From Aporrectodea caliginosa (taxonomy: Eukaryota > Annelida > Clitellata > Crassiclitellata > Lumbricidae): a stretch of DNA of 64,000 nt. The stretch lies in the NCBI GenBank assembly GCA_020284085.1, contig JACEVL010000295.1, forward strand, positions 125,001-189,000. Direction: 5' to 3'. This document shows positions 1-10,549 of the stretch, in pieces. Numbering within the stretch: position 1 is the stretch's first letter; each line of letters begins with the position of its first letter. Position numbers and translations under genes: made by a program. The notes under the pieces are model-generated. The model had not been told where the DNA came from. It did not search any database and saw only the letters and a program-made list of their open reading frames with translations.

Positions 1-294
1 ATAAAACTTCGTAATGAATAAATGAATGAATATAATATATTTGTTCCGTAGGTGGATTGTTGATGTCTTTTTCCGCTTCAGATATCGTTCCAACCCAGTG
101 ACTACGTTTCTCGGGAGTGGCTTCTCATAAAACTTACACGAAAGCTTAGAAAGTGGCTTTCTTTATACGAAAGCATAGAAAGAGGCACGGCTTAAAAGTG
201 CACGTAGGCCTATACTCTACATGTATTTGGATTACGATGTCTAGCCTATTCCTTAACTAGGCATTTGTGCTGTCCTTATCTGTGCAAGTTGCAT
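1..294. other. Unassigned AT-rich sequence
   Basis: No supported gene. It opens with a few GAAT-type units, which may be the tail of a LINE fragment lying outside the window, and then runs through unique-looking sequence. Confidence 0.4.
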
Positions 295-390
295 GAATTC
301 ATTCGTTCATAGAGGACAGTTAAATAGCGCCTCTTAAAGACAACTACTCACGACTCCAGCACGGCTAAAAAAACGTTTTAAGGTGAGAAA
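295..390 (-). mobile_element. LINE 3' end with GCGC hairpin
   Basis: Read on the minus strand this ends in an AAGAGGCGCTATTTAA-like segment followed by GAATGAATTC. The same terminus (GCGC stem, short A/T-rich stretch, GAAT tail) recurs in this window, for example at 46785-46840 after a recognisable reverse-transcriptase C-terminus. It is a non-coding 3' fragment. Confidence 0.5.
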
Positions 391-514
391 AGAGGCAAGA
401 AGAGGGGACCACCACCGAGAAAGTATGATTCTGCCTAGTTGAGGTACAGGCAAAAGGGACAAGGAGCAGACCCTGTTCAGACGAACGAAGAGATCGGGAC
501 TCGGGAGCCCCTAG

Positions 515-995
515 CACTATAATCGTAATCGTAATCGTAAACTCGATATTTCTAGAGCGCCCACAAAAGCGAAGTCGCGGGAACCAGCTTATTCACAGGC
601 GCTTAATCAAAACAGAATCGATAGGCAGGGGTCAAAATCCAGAGAGTCAAACAGGCAGATGGTCAGACGGCTAAGGTGGATGATGTTTAGAGTTGAAATG
701 GCGAGGGAGGTGAGGGGAAGAGAAGGAATCGGGATAGGATTTGTGAAAAGCAGTGTTTTCAGTTTCGAGTGGAAGACCTGTGGAGAGATAGCAAGAGGTG
801 AGGTTTTGGTGAGTTCGTATATAGATGGGTCAGATATTTGTCGTAGCACAGGCGGGAATAAGACGGTATAAGAACAAGGTAACAGAGCTCGCGAAGGTAC
901 TATAGCAAACAACGCCAAACTACGGCGTACTATACTATACGCAAAGCGCTGCTCAGATGGGATCCAATGGAGAACGTCGCGCATTAATGTCAATG
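515..995 (-). mobile_element. LINE reverse-transcriptase C-terminal fragment, decayed
   Basis: The minus-strand frame 607-993 contains RDVLHWIPSEQRFAYSIV and, further on, SKLKTLLFTNP. These match the C-terminal tail of CR1/L2-like reverse transcriptases (LHWLPVxQRI, then FKxxLKTxLF). The middle part is out of frame, so the copy is dead. It ends near 515-605 in a GCGC hairpin-type tail and TAATCG repeats, the usual microsatellite-like 3' end of such elements. Confidence 0.7.
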
Positions 996-1023
996 TCTGC
1001 GGTACATTTAACTATGTAAAATA

Positions 1024-1380
1024 GCGTTGACTGGTCAATTCGGCGTCAGACAAGCCATTATTATTTATCAGGAATCCAACTTCTGTTTAAGCAGCAATTA
1101 TTTTTCATCAATCCAACTTCTATTTGAGCAAGACGTCATTTCATGAATTCAGCTTCTATTTACGTAAGAATTCTTTTAATCGTTCAAGCATCTATTTAAG
1201 CAACAATTATTTTTTCATCAATCCCACTTCGATTTAAGCAAGAATTATTTCCTCCAATCCGACTTCTGTAAGTTCTATTTAGCAATAATTCTTTTCATCA
1301 ATCCAACTTCTATTCTGCCGACGCTAAACCCGATTTTACCCTGCGACAAATTGTCTGGCGCCGAATTGGCCTAGCACCGT
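1024..1380. mobile_element. MITE-like element with about 23-bp inverted termini and internal tandem repeats
   Basis: The left end GGTCAATTCGGCGTCAGACAA (1033-1053) and the right end near 1350-1372 are inverted copies with two mismatches. The inside is an imperfect tandem array whose units contain ATCCAACTTCTATTTAAGC. A clear target duplication was not found, so the exact ends and the superfamily are open. A related array lies at 55790-56000. Confidence 0.5.
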
Positions 1381-1394
1381 AAATCATAGACCCC

Positions 1395-1728
1395 TACTAC
1401 ACACACACACACTCACTCACTCACTCACTCACTCACTCACTCACTCACTCACTCACCTACCACTCACTCACTCCTACTCACTCACACTCACTCACACACT
1501 CACACACTCACTCACTCACACACTCACTCACTCACACACTCACTCACACACTCACTCACTCACACATCACTCACTCACTCACTCACCTACTCACATACAC
1601 ACTCACTACACTCACTCACACACTCACACACACACTCACACACTCACTCACTCACTCACTCACTCACTCACTCACTGCACTCACGCACTCACACACACAC
1701 ACACTCACACACACTCAACACTCACTCA
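1395..1728. repeat. (ACTC)n/(AC)n compound microsatellite
   Basis: Interspersed CACT and CA units make up almost the whole stretch. No coding signal. Confidence 0.9.
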
Positions 1729-1734
1729 GTCATA

Positions 1735-1870
1735 TATAGCTAAAAGTGCTTACTCTTCGCTGAGTGCCCTCCTGTCTCCAAGGACTGATCGATCTACTGT
1801 CTACTCGATCTAGTATTTGATCAGGTCGATCCCAACCAGTTCCTAGGCTTACTGCTGAACGCTGAATATA
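1735..1870. repeat. Diverged dispersed repeat, copy 1
   Basis: The core TTCGCTGAGTGCCCTCCTGT and the following ~70 bases recur with small changes at 2432-2560. Function and class are unknown. Confidence 0.6.
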
Positions 1871-2159
1871 AGGACGCCGAAGCGCATGAGCGATTGGCTG
1901 AAGGACTTGCCCAACTACGCGGCGATTTGAGGTGGTCGAACCCGCAACCCTCCAGCTGCAAGGCACCGAACATACCCCTAAACCACCGCGCCCCAGTTGT
2001 ATTGTGATGTGTTGTATTGTGTGTTGTATTGTACTCTACGTTTATAATGCGACCGAGCCATGACCGCAGTAAAGATCCGAGAAGGGTAATCTCTGATAAT
2101 CCGACCCGACCGATTAAGAACCCGGGGCGCCGGCGCGGCGAGCGGGCACCAACCCACTC

Positions 2160-2450
2160 GGTCACTCAGGATTCTACCTATACTACCTGCCTGCATACCT
2201 GCCTACCTGCCTACCTACCTACCTAAATGATGCCACCTGATTGAACCTAAAAGAGTTGAATGACGTAGCTGATAGTGCGATGTACATACCTACATACCGC
2301 ACCTATGTGCCTGCCTACTGTGACCTAAATACCTACCCACCTACCTACCGACCCACACACATCACTCACACAGCCACTGTCACATCATCACAGTGCACAC
2401 ACAGCACACACACCACACACATCACACACACGGATATGGCTAGTCGTGCT
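2160..2450. repeat. CCTA/CCTG and CACA-rich low-complexity stretch
   Basis: Units of CCTACCTG and then CACACAT dominate. Between them (2253-2287) lies a block, GTTGAATGACGTAGCTGATA, that recurs at 3205-3240. Confidence 0.6.
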
Positions 2451-2570
2451 TAGCATTCTTCGCTGAGTGCCCTCCTGTCTCCAAGGACTGATCGATCTAC
2501 TCTCCTACTCGATCTAGTCGAGATCAGGTTGATCGGTTCCTATAGGCTTATCTGAATAATATAAGGAGAT
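2432..2570. repeat. Diverged dispersed repeat, copy 2
   Basis: Second copy of the repeat at 1735-1870, in the same orientation, with several small indels in the GATC-rich middle part. Confidence 0.6.
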
Positions 2571-3085
2571 TAGACGAGGATTGACGTCCAACTGGGTATA
2601 CGTATGTGTGTATGTATTATGTATGTGCTTATGTATATGTGTATTTGTGTTTGTGATATAATATGTATGTGTGTATTTGTGTTTCTAGTTAAAGTTTTTT
2701 TCGTTCAGTTTGTAATGTAGTTAAGGTTTATGTTTTTTCGCAATAGCTTTTTTGGATAAAAACTGAATATTGACTCTAAGTCCTTACTGATGTTATCATG
2801 ATGCGATAATAGTAATGACATTAGGTGACCCTAGCCAAGCGCCGACTATTGTCCTTTAGGGGTTCCCTTTTGTGGCTAGTTATGAAAAATATCTTTGTCA
2901 TGTGTTGTTGTGATGCTAACAATGGCATAATAATCACGTTACATTTGTTTCACTTTAATGGTCAATAAAAGAATTGAATTGAATTGTGTGTATAACGCAT
3001 GTATTTGACGAATGAAGGTTACATTAACAAATCCTCAAGGGTATACTTATTAATTAGAACCTTTCTAAAGATTATAGATAGACAT
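2571..3085. other. Unassigned, with a retroelement-like 3' tail
   Basis: No gene seen. At 2955-2985 the stretch AATAAAAGAATTGAATTGAA looks like a retroposon 3' end with an AATTG microsatellite tail, plus orientation. Confidence 0.4.
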
Positions 3086-3200
3086 GTTTCAGCGCATTTT
3101 AACGGTATTAAAGGCGCTACATAAATTTTCAGGTACACGATGTATACGTTCAGTGATTGTTTGGTTAAAAAATAAATGACTGATTGATTGATTGAGTTGT
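3086..3200 (+). mobile_element. LINE 3' end with (GATT)n tail
   Basis: AAGGCGCTACATAAATTTTC followed within 70 bases by ATGACTGATTGATTGATTG matches the GCGCTATATAAATT terminus shared by several LINE tails here. Confidence 0.5.
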
Positions 3201-3451
3201 GAAAAAGTTGAATGACGTACAGTAGCTGATAGTGCGATGTAGATGGTTAGTTTCCGTATGCTATGTGATTGTGCGTGCCACTGTGAAAGAAGACGACCAT
3301 GTCAGAAAATCACTCAACAGCCACTGTCAGTGTTCTTCTATAGTGCAGGAGCCGAACCTGTTGCTCGACGTATTGTGTTCTCGTCGATTTGACCTCAGCT
3401 AAGCACTTGAATATATCGATTCTTCTTCGTGTTTGTCATTTGTTCAATTTG

Positions 3452-4175
3452 CGTCACTGGTGATGGGCGAAAAATAAAAATGTCACAGGCAGAATGCAAG
3501 CAGTAAACGTTCTACAGTATTTAAACACACGCGAGCTATCGATCGACAGATTGGTCCTTGAAAGTCCTACTGTATCGACTGGTAAGTAAAGTAAGTAAGT
3601 AAGTAGGAACCAGGATCTTCGATTAATGTGCCAACCATCAGCTCTGGATGAGAATCCGTTGACTGGTCTCTTCGTGTTTGCGGGACTTTGCCAGTGGTGG
3701 TTCTTCTGTTATTCGAGCTGTGTTCGTTTTCGACTGACTGTCTTGTCTGGTCATTTTGACTCTAACATCATTTAGAATAACGCAGGGAGCGCCTCTGAGT
3801 AGTAATCTTGAAGGGACGCTTATAAATTTTTTGGAATGAATTACAAATGTATCTTTCGAAACTTCAGTCATCAGGCCTATGTCTAGCGCAATTTTTCCTT
3901 CGTCAATTTCTGAGCTATAGAAACCACTGATATACTACTACATATATTATTTGGCTAATTGTTACTGTTAAGTACTCCAGAAAAATGAACTTATTTAATT
4001 AACTTCACAACTAAGTTGAATAAGGTCAAAGCCGGCAGCTCTTAATAGCCAATAGGATCACAAGCATCCACCTGATGCTAAATAATTATAGCGTGTAACG
4101 CGTCGTGTGTGATGACCATTTTGTCTTCGTTTAGAATAATAACAATTAGGCTTGCGAGAGCGGCCTCTGTATACA
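3452..4175. repeat. Diverged repeat unit, copy 1 (split by a LINE tail)
   Basis: The parts 3452-3585 and 3838-4175 correspond in order to 5297-5420 and 5436-5710. In the second copy the two parts are almost contiguous; here they are separated by a LINE 3' end, so the second copy acts as an empty-site reference. No coding signal. Confidence 0.65.
3590..3850 (+). mobile_element. LINE 3' UTR fragment inserted in the repeat
   Basis: Starts at an AAGTAAGT stretch and ends GGGAGCGCCTCTGAGTAG, a loop, GAAGGGACGCTTATAAATT, then GGAATGAAT. The sequence resembles 26420-26640 (plus) and the split minus-strand copy around 32225-34200. It is non-coding. Confidence 0.6.
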
Positions 4176-4179
4176 GTAA

Positions 4180-4207
4180 GCACGCACACGCACGCACACG
4201 CAGACAA

Positions 4208-4246
<39 letters not shown>

Positions 4247-4275
4247 AACACATACAAACACGCACACACAACCAA
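4180..4275. repeat. (CA)n microsatellite
   Basis: CACA with occasional CG or AA interruptions. Confidence 0.9.
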
Positions 4276-4499
4276 ATTAGAAACTAGTGCAACATTAAAA
4301 ACTGTTGCCTGTTTTTAGATTTTGACATCCCACATCCAAAATAGGAGGCTAAGCTTCAGACTTCAATGGCCATTCGCAGTTTCTTTTAAATTTCTCCGTT
4401 TTAAACTAAGCCCAATTACTCGTCATCCGATAGGGCTTTCCAATTCTTGTGTTTGATGTTATTTAGAAAGATCGCTTTCAAACGATCCATGGTTCGCAA

Positions 4500-4585
4500 A
4501 CAACGATGCTTCAAGAAGAGTTTTATGGGCGCTATATAAATTTAGACTGACTGACTGAATGACTGAGTGAATGATTGATTGATTG
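4500..4585 (+). mobile_element. LINE 3' end with (GACT)n/(GATT)n tail
   Basis: GGGCGCTATATAAATTTAGA followed by ACTGACTGAATGAC and GATTGATTGATT. Only the terminal part is present. Confidence 0.5.
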
Positions 4586-4799
4586 ATTGATTGATCGAGA
4601 CAGTCTGGGAATGCGACGTCTAGAATTGAGTAGTCTTATTATATAATAGAGACGTAGACAGTGACGATCATCCAAGATCATTCCCAATGCAGACGATTGT
4701 TCATCCACTGACATCCATTCATCAATGTCACCAGTTGTAAACTGCAGTCTGCTTATATATTCCTAACAGATACAGTCTCCAACATCAATCAAATCGCAT

Positions 4800-5005
4800 A
4801 TGTATATATAATATATGTGTGTATATGCGCATGTATCTTTGCAAGTATGCATGCATGCATGCTTGTATGTATGTATGTATGCATGTGTAAATGTATATTT
4901 GCGTGTAAAAATTGAAATTGATGTATGTATGTATATTCTATGTATGTATGTATGCACGTATAATTATTTACCTACATGCACTTATATGTATGTGTGTATG
5001 TGCAC
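4800..5005. repeat. ATGT/ATGC tetranucleotide-rich stretch
   Basis: Imperfect GTAT and GCAT units dominate, with alternating purine/pyrimidine. Confidence 0.7.
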
Positions 5006-5062
5006 GAAGACACTTGGCATAGCGAGCTTTTAAGTATCTCATACACAAAGACACTGCAAATC

Positions 5063-5214
<152 letters not shown>

Positions 5215-5227
5215 CCATGTATACTGT

Positions 5228-5710
5228 TTTGGAAGATTCTTCGAGTCATTTTTCTAGCGCAATTTTTCTGCATCAAGTTCTCAGCCAGAAGTTGCGTCTG
5301 TGTTGATGGGCGAAATATAAAAATTTCACATACAGGCTTGAAGCACTCAATCTTTCACAGTATTTAATACACTCAAAAGATCGATCAAGAGATTGGTCCT
5401 TGAATCTATATAGACTGGTAGACTACATTACTAATGTATCATTCGAAAAGTCCTCAAGTCATTTATCTAGCGCAATTTTTTCCTGCATCAATTAATTAGC
5501 TAGAAACCACAGTAGGGTATTTCAGAAAAATAAGCTTACTTCATTAACTTCACAACTGAGTTCAGTAAGGTCATGGCTAGCCTATAAGACCAAACGCATC
5601 CGCATTGTGCAAAATAATTATAGCGTGCAGCCAGTCGTGTGTGATAACCATTTTGTCTTTGTGAATATGATATCAACTAGACTTGCGAGAGGCACCCACG
5701 GCAGTTTCCT
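5228..5710. repeat. Diverged repeat unit, copies 2 and 3
   Basis: 5228-5300 and 5436-5710 both begin with CGAGTCATTTATCTAGCGCA-like sequence. 5297-5420 matches 3452-3585. The three pieces show that the unit family is locally duplicated, with the order altered. Confidence 0.6.
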
Positions 5711-5834
5711 AGAAGGCCCGACCACACAGACACACACATAGAGTCACAGACCCACACACACACAGACACCACGCACACACACACACAAGACAATAATTAT
5801 ATCAATATGAAAAACTATGGGTGCGGGCTTGTTT

Positions 5835-6115
5835 GCGTGTTTACGTGCGTGCGTATGCGTGTGTTTTTGTGTGTGTTTGTGTATGTGTGTGTGTGTGTTT
5901 CTGCGTGTGTGTGTGTTTGTGTGTGTTTGTGTGTGTGTTTGTGTGTGTGTGTGTTTGTGTGTGTGTATGTGTGTTTGTGTGCGTATGTGCGTGTGGGTGT
6001 GTGCGTGCGTGTGTGTTTGTGTGTGTATGTGGGTTTGTGTTTGTGTTTGTACGTGTGCGTGCGTGTGTTTGTGTGTGTGTGTGTGTGTGCGTGTGTGCGT
6101 GTGTTTGGTTGTTTG
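5835..6115. repeat. GTGTTT/GTGC compound microsatellite
   Basis: Degenerate GT-rich units. The long open frames across it are composition artefacts. Confidence 0.9.
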
Positions 6116-6259
6116 TGGTGCTTGTGTTGGTATTGATTGGCGTCGTGTGTGTTTGTGGTCGTGGTCAGGTTGTCTCGAAAGCAGACTGCTTTCACTTGCA
6201 GATCGCTTTTATTGGATGACGAGAGATGGCTTCTCAAATCAATCGCTACTTTGTCCGTT

Positions 6260-6815
6260 TATTCGGCGGAAGGTAGAAGAAAAGAATGAACGAACGAAAG
6301 AAAGAAGAGAAGAAAAGAAAGGGAGAAAGGCTGTAGGAACAACGGATGGAAGGCAGGAAGAGAAAGGAGGAATTAATGGAAGAAAGTGGAAAAGAACAAA
6401 GGAAATAAGCCTGGAAGGAAGGAACAAAAGAACGAGAGAACAAAAGGATAAGCGAACTAATGAAAGAAGTAAGGATGGAAGGGCTGAAGGAAGAAAGAGG
6501 AAGAACCGTAGGAAAGAAGAAATTAAAGAGGGTTGAGGAAGCAAGGAGGAAGAAAAAGGAAAAAAGGAAGAAAGGGAAAACGGAAGTATGGAAGGACGAG
6601 ATTGGAAGAAAGAAGGATAGGAGAATGTGGGAAAGGAATAAGGATGGAAAAGCAAGCAATGAACAAAGGATGGAGGGAAGGGTGGAAAAGGAGAATGGAA
6701 TGAAGGAAGTAAGGGCGATAGGAAGAAAGAAGTAGAACAGAAGAAGGAAAGAACTAATAAGGGAAGGAAGGCGGGCGGAGGAAAGAAGAAGGAATAATAA
6801 AAGGAATAAAGAAGG
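6260..6815. repeat. Purine-rich GGAA/GAAAG tract
   Basis: More than 500 bp of degenerate GGAAG/GAAC units on the plus strand, almost free of pyrimidine runs. Frames here read as K/E/R-rich or S/F/L-rich peptides and were not called as genes. Confidence 0.85.
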
Positions 6816-6817
6816 GA

Positions 6818-6951
6818 ATTCTTCGAGTCATTTATCTAGCGCAATTTTTCATGCATCAATTTCTCAGCCATAGAAACTGATATGCTCAAATATTATTAGG
6901 CCAAATGTTACTGTAGCATGTATACGTACTCCAGAAAATGAACGTATCCCA
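6818..6951. repeat. Diverged repeat unit, copy 4 (truncated)
   Basis: Same core as 5228-5300 and 5436-5710 (TTCGAGTCATTTATCTAGCG). The copy ends at the left target duplication of the foldback element. Confidence 0.65.
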
Positions 6952-6960
6952 TTTAAAAGG

Positions 6961-7348
6961 GGTTTGCGACGAACGCCCGATTGCCCAGGTCCCCGATTAC
7001 CCTTTCCCCGATACAAACTCCCCGATTACAAACTCCCCGATAGGCCCAACACCCCGACAGACCCAAGTCCCCGAATATGCAACTAATCCCAAGTCCCCGA
7101 CAGGCCCAAGTCCCCGATTGGCCCAACACCCCGACAGACCCATGGCAAGTCCCCGAATATGCAACTAATCCCAAGTCCCCGACAGGCCCAAGTCCCCGAT
7201 TGGTGATTTAATCTACACGTAAGACTATTTAGTGTCAGTCTGTATAGGCTAAAGAGGGTGACACCAATCGTCTTGGCCTTATCGGTAGACGGAAACAGAG
7301 TTGAATAAAGGCAAAGCCAGTTAGATTAATGTAAATAATATTTTTACT
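6961..7348 (+). repeat. Left inverted arm of the foldback element
   Basis: The outer half is a tandem of CCCCGA-containing units (AAGTCCCCGA, CAACACCCCGACAGA, ACTCCCCGATTA). The inner half (about 7200-7348) is unique-sequence and matches the other arm base for base as far as I could compare. Confidence 0.85.
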
Positions 7349-7470
7349 TGTGTACGTGTACCAATATGTAATTTGAATTCCTTACTGCACGCTGAATTCA
7401 GAAGACAGCTATAAGAGAATTGTCCACAAACTACCTCAAAATATTCTACTTGCTAAGGCTGACAAGTTTT

Positions 7471-7925
7471 TCAAAAATGCAAGCGCATTATATCCCTTAT
7501 ATTACTGCGGCACACTGGGCATGTTTTGCTGATTCCCCTTGTTGATGGTGCGCCAAAAAGAACATTAATACAAGAACTGCATGCACAGTGCCCGCATGGA
7601 ATAATAGCTGTATCTGATCTTCCGCATTTGCAAACAGGGCACTCTGCAGAGATAGTTGTTTCTGGTGCCGACTCATTTCCTGGCGATGCACTAACTGCTG
7701 CTGCCGATGCTGGCAATGCAGGTACTTCTGGTACTGCATCTGGTCTTATTGCATCTGGTCGAACTGGTATTGGTCTTGCTATTGTTGCTGGTGCTCTCGA
7801 TCTTATTTCTGTTCTTGGTCTTACTGATCTGGCTGTTGTCGTCGTCGCCGCAGTTGTCGATGCTGCTGCTCTGCGCGAAGGTAAATCGCGTAGACAACGA
7901 CGGCGGTTTGGTGTCGCTACAACTG
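7471..7925 (-). CDS. RING-finger (C3HC4) protein fragment inside the foldback element
   Basis: The open frame reads toward lower coordinates and stops at 7471-7473. Its last ~55 residues form a RING finger: ECPVCKCG, then IIPCGHCACSSC, then TCPVCRSN, i.e. C-x2-C, C-x-H-x2-C-x2-C, C-x2-C. It ends in IRDIMRLHF, the way C-terminal RINGs of IAP and neuralized-type E3 ligases end; such domains recruit E2 enzymes for ubiquitin transfer. Upstream is a low-complexity region rich in A, P, R and T with a repeated PDA motif. There is no in-frame ATG; the frame continues into the inner edge of the right arm. A possible splice acceptor (CAAATGTAG, exon from 7925) would make this the last exon of a captured gene. 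Promoter and first exon are not visible, so it may be a pseudogene. I am sure of the RING pattern and unsure of expression. Confidence 0.65.
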
Positions 7926-7935
7926 CTACATTTGC

Positions 7936-8333
7936 AGTAAAAATATTATTTACATTAATCTAACTGGCTTTGCCTTTATTCAACTCTGTTTCCGTCTACC
8001 GATAAGGCCAAGACGATTGGTGTCACCCTCTTTAGCCTATACAGACTGACACTAAATAGTCTTACGTGTAGATTAAATCACCAATCGGGGACTTGGGCCT
8101 GTCGGGGACTTGGGATTAGTTGCATATTCGGGGACTTGGGTCTGTCGGGGTGTTGGGCCAATCGGGGACTTGGGCCTGTCGGGGAACTTATTTCATTAAC
8201 TTGGGATTAGTTGCATATTCGGGGACTTGGGTCTGTCGGGGTGTTGGGCCTATCGGGGAGTTTGTAATCGGGGAGTTTGTATCGGGGAAAGGGTAATCGG
8301 GGACCTGGACAATCGGGCGTTCGTCGTGCTCCC
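7936..8333 (-). repeat. Right inverted arm of the foldback element
   Basis: Reverse complement of 6961-7348. It carries an extra 14 bp (AACTTATTTCATTA, near 8186-8200) absent from the left arm, and lacks a 3-bp insertion of that arm. Those 14 bases resemble the flanking repeat family (compare 5545-5560). Confidence 0.85.
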
Positions 8334-8342
8334 TTTAAAAGG

Positions 8343-8810
8343 AATGAGATTAAAGGAATGAGAGTTACAGAGCAGCACAGATATCACTCGCTCTCAGAAG
8401 GAAACACAGAATTGCAAAAAATGAAGAGACGTTATAAAACGAAGAAAACTTAATGTGAGAATAAACTGTCGTAACACATGCCATTAATTTGTGATAAAAA
8501 CGAACTTAAAAGTAAAGACGGAAACTTAAAACTTTAGTCAGAAGACATTATAATATTCTATGACTTATACATAATTATTAAAGAATAAAACATTCGACAA
8601 AAATGTGTTTTTATAGCAAGCTACCTATTATTATATCTAAAAACTGTCGAATCTGAAAATATACATAAACATCAAACGCCACAGTATTCAACTAATACAA
8701 TAGAACCCCAAGGGAAATTCGTCAATCGCCTTAAAGTATTAAGTAACTTAAGTAGCCTTACTGCAAAAGAATAGCGCGATATAAATTCATAAGCCACAGG
8801 CTATTTAATC
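8343..8810. other. Unassigned AT-rich sequence
   Basis: No gene, tandem repeat or element boundary recognised to the right of the foldback target duplication. Confidence 0.4.
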
Positions 8811-9019
8811 TTCTTGTGTTTAGTCCTCGTCCAGTTTAGTCCTGGCCTTACTTTCGTCCATCCGCCCACCCCCCTGTGTGTACGTCCGTCTGTCTGTCAT
8901 TCCCTCCCTTCCTCCCTCCTTCTGCCCGTCCAAGCGCCTCTCTCGCTCTATGCGCGTACAGTAATGAATTTTACATCAACGCATATTGCTTTGTTCCTCT
9001 CAGATAATAATACAGCAGC

Positions 9020-9265
9020 TCCCTCCCTCCTCCTTTTGCTCCTCCTTCTTCCTCCTCCTTCTCTCCTCCTCCTCCCTCCTTCTCTCTTCCTTCCTCCTCC
9101 TCCTCCTCCTCTCCTCTTCCTCTTTTCCTCCTCCCTCCTCTTTTTCTCCTCCTCCTCCTCCTCCTCCTCCTCCTCTTCTCCTCCCTCCTCCTCCTCTTCC
9201 TCCTTCTTCTCCTCCTGCTCCTCCTGGTCCTGCTCCTCCTCCTGCTCCTCCGCCTCCTCCCTGTA
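9020..9265. repeat. CTC/CCT polypyrimidine tract
   Basis: About 245 bp of CTCCTC and CTTCCT units. A mirror-like homopyrimidine tract of this kind can form triplex DNA. Peptide frames across it are artefacts. Confidence 0.9.
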
Positions 9266-9595
9266 TGTTTGGTACTCTTGTAAGATTCTTAATATGCGTT
9301 TTATAACTAGCCAGACGCACACTCTCACACATGGACCTACATTTGAAAACGTTGTTTAGAAATTGTTGTGCTCTGATTGTGTACTTCTTGTTAGAATTGA
9401 CTGACCCTCGTCGAGGTTTTCATGCAACGACTTCCGGTGACTGTTTTACGTCGTTGGGTGTCGCTCTAATCGTCCTAAGTCCCCGGATTAATGACCCACT
9501 TGGTGATGCTTCTGCTGCTCCTGCTTCTGCAACTGCCGCGTGGTCATCTGTAGAGGCTTACGTGGTGATGGTCGTCGAAATCCTCCGCTACATAA
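9266..9595. other. Unassigned
   Basis: Mixed-composition sequence with no recognised gene or repeat. Confidence 0.35.
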
Positions 9596-9597
9596 AC

Positions 9598-9800
9598 CAC
9601 GCAGTCTCCCTCCCTCCTTTCCTCCGCTCTTCCCTCTCCTCCCTCCCTCCGCTCTTCCATCTCTCCCTCCGCTCTTCCATCTCCCTCCCTCCGCTCTTCC
9701 CTCTCCTCCGCTCTCCTCTCCCTTCTCCGCTCTTCCTCTTCCTCTCCCTCCCCTCGCTCTTCCCTCTCTCCCCTCCCTCCGCTCTATTTTTCCTTCTGTC
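9598..9800. repeat. CCCTCCGCTCTTCC pyrimidine minisatellite
   Basis: Irregular tandem units containing CTCCGCTCTTCC, on the same strand as the tract at 9020-9265. Confidence 0.8.
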
Positions 9801-10029
9801 CTGCCTTCGGTCGTCTGGTGGCGCTTCAGATGGTCGCCAGTGCCATTGTACCAATGAGATGGTGCTGGTGGTGGCTGCAGCAGCTGTATGATGACGGTGT
9901 GTATAGATGTTGGTTGGCAGTCGATGCCATCCAGACAGCAATTGCTTTATTACTCCAGTCCCATCCAGCGCCGCATTTACATGTATACACAGGTCCACTG
10001 GTGGCAGTATTAAACAAATTCTACATGCA

Positions 10030-10545
10030 TATATCTGTGTATATATATATATAACTTGATACAAGATAGAGTCAGATTGCTGAGTCGAGCACCAGTCAGA
10101 TATGCTGTATGTCGAGCACCAGGCTATATATAATATGTAATTGCAGGCGTATATATATACACGTATATATATATTTACACACGATATATATATATGAGAT
10201 ATATATATTTATATATATATATATATATATACTTATAATAGGTTATTTCTGCTGTGGCTGGTGCACATGCTCGACGGAACAATCTGACTCCTCTTGTGTC
10301 AAGTTGATTGGTGAACAACGCTATCTGGCTATTGTGTTGCGTTTGCAGACGACATCCATCCAGCTGTATATATATATATATATATGTATATGTGCATATA
10401 TTTATTATTACATTAATATACAATACTAATATATAATATATAGCATCGTTAGTATATAATATATATAGTTTGTCGTTAGTATATAATATATATAGTTTGT
10501 CGTTAGTATATATATATATATATATGTATATATATAGTTGTGTCG
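10030..10545. repeat. (TA)n-rich block with short tandem GTCGTTAGTATATAAT units
   Basis: Several (AT)n runs separate short unique pieces. At 10445-10515 a unit containing GTCGTTAGTATATAATATAT is repeated three times. Confidence 0.8.
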
Positions 10546-10549
10546 TTAC

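Larger units (their letters stand above)
6961..8333. mobile_element. Foldback (Mutator/FB-like) DNA transposon carrying a RING-finger fragment
   Basis: The element is 1,373 bp and is flanked by a perfect 9-bp direct repeat TTTAAAAGG (6952-6960 and 8334-8342). The ends are GGTTTGCGACGAACGCCCG and its counterpart GGGAGCACGACGAACGCCCG. Arms of 388 bp (6961-7348) and 398 bp (7936-8333) are near-identical inverted copies, built largely of a short repeated motif AAGTCCCCGA with spacers. The middle 587 bp carry a minus-strand frame ending in a C3HC4 RING finger. Known: 9-bp duplications and long, internally repetitive arms are typical of Mutator-superfamily and Drosophila FB-type elements. Inferred: this is a non-autonomous element that captured host coding sequence. 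No transposase is visible. Confidence 0.8.
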
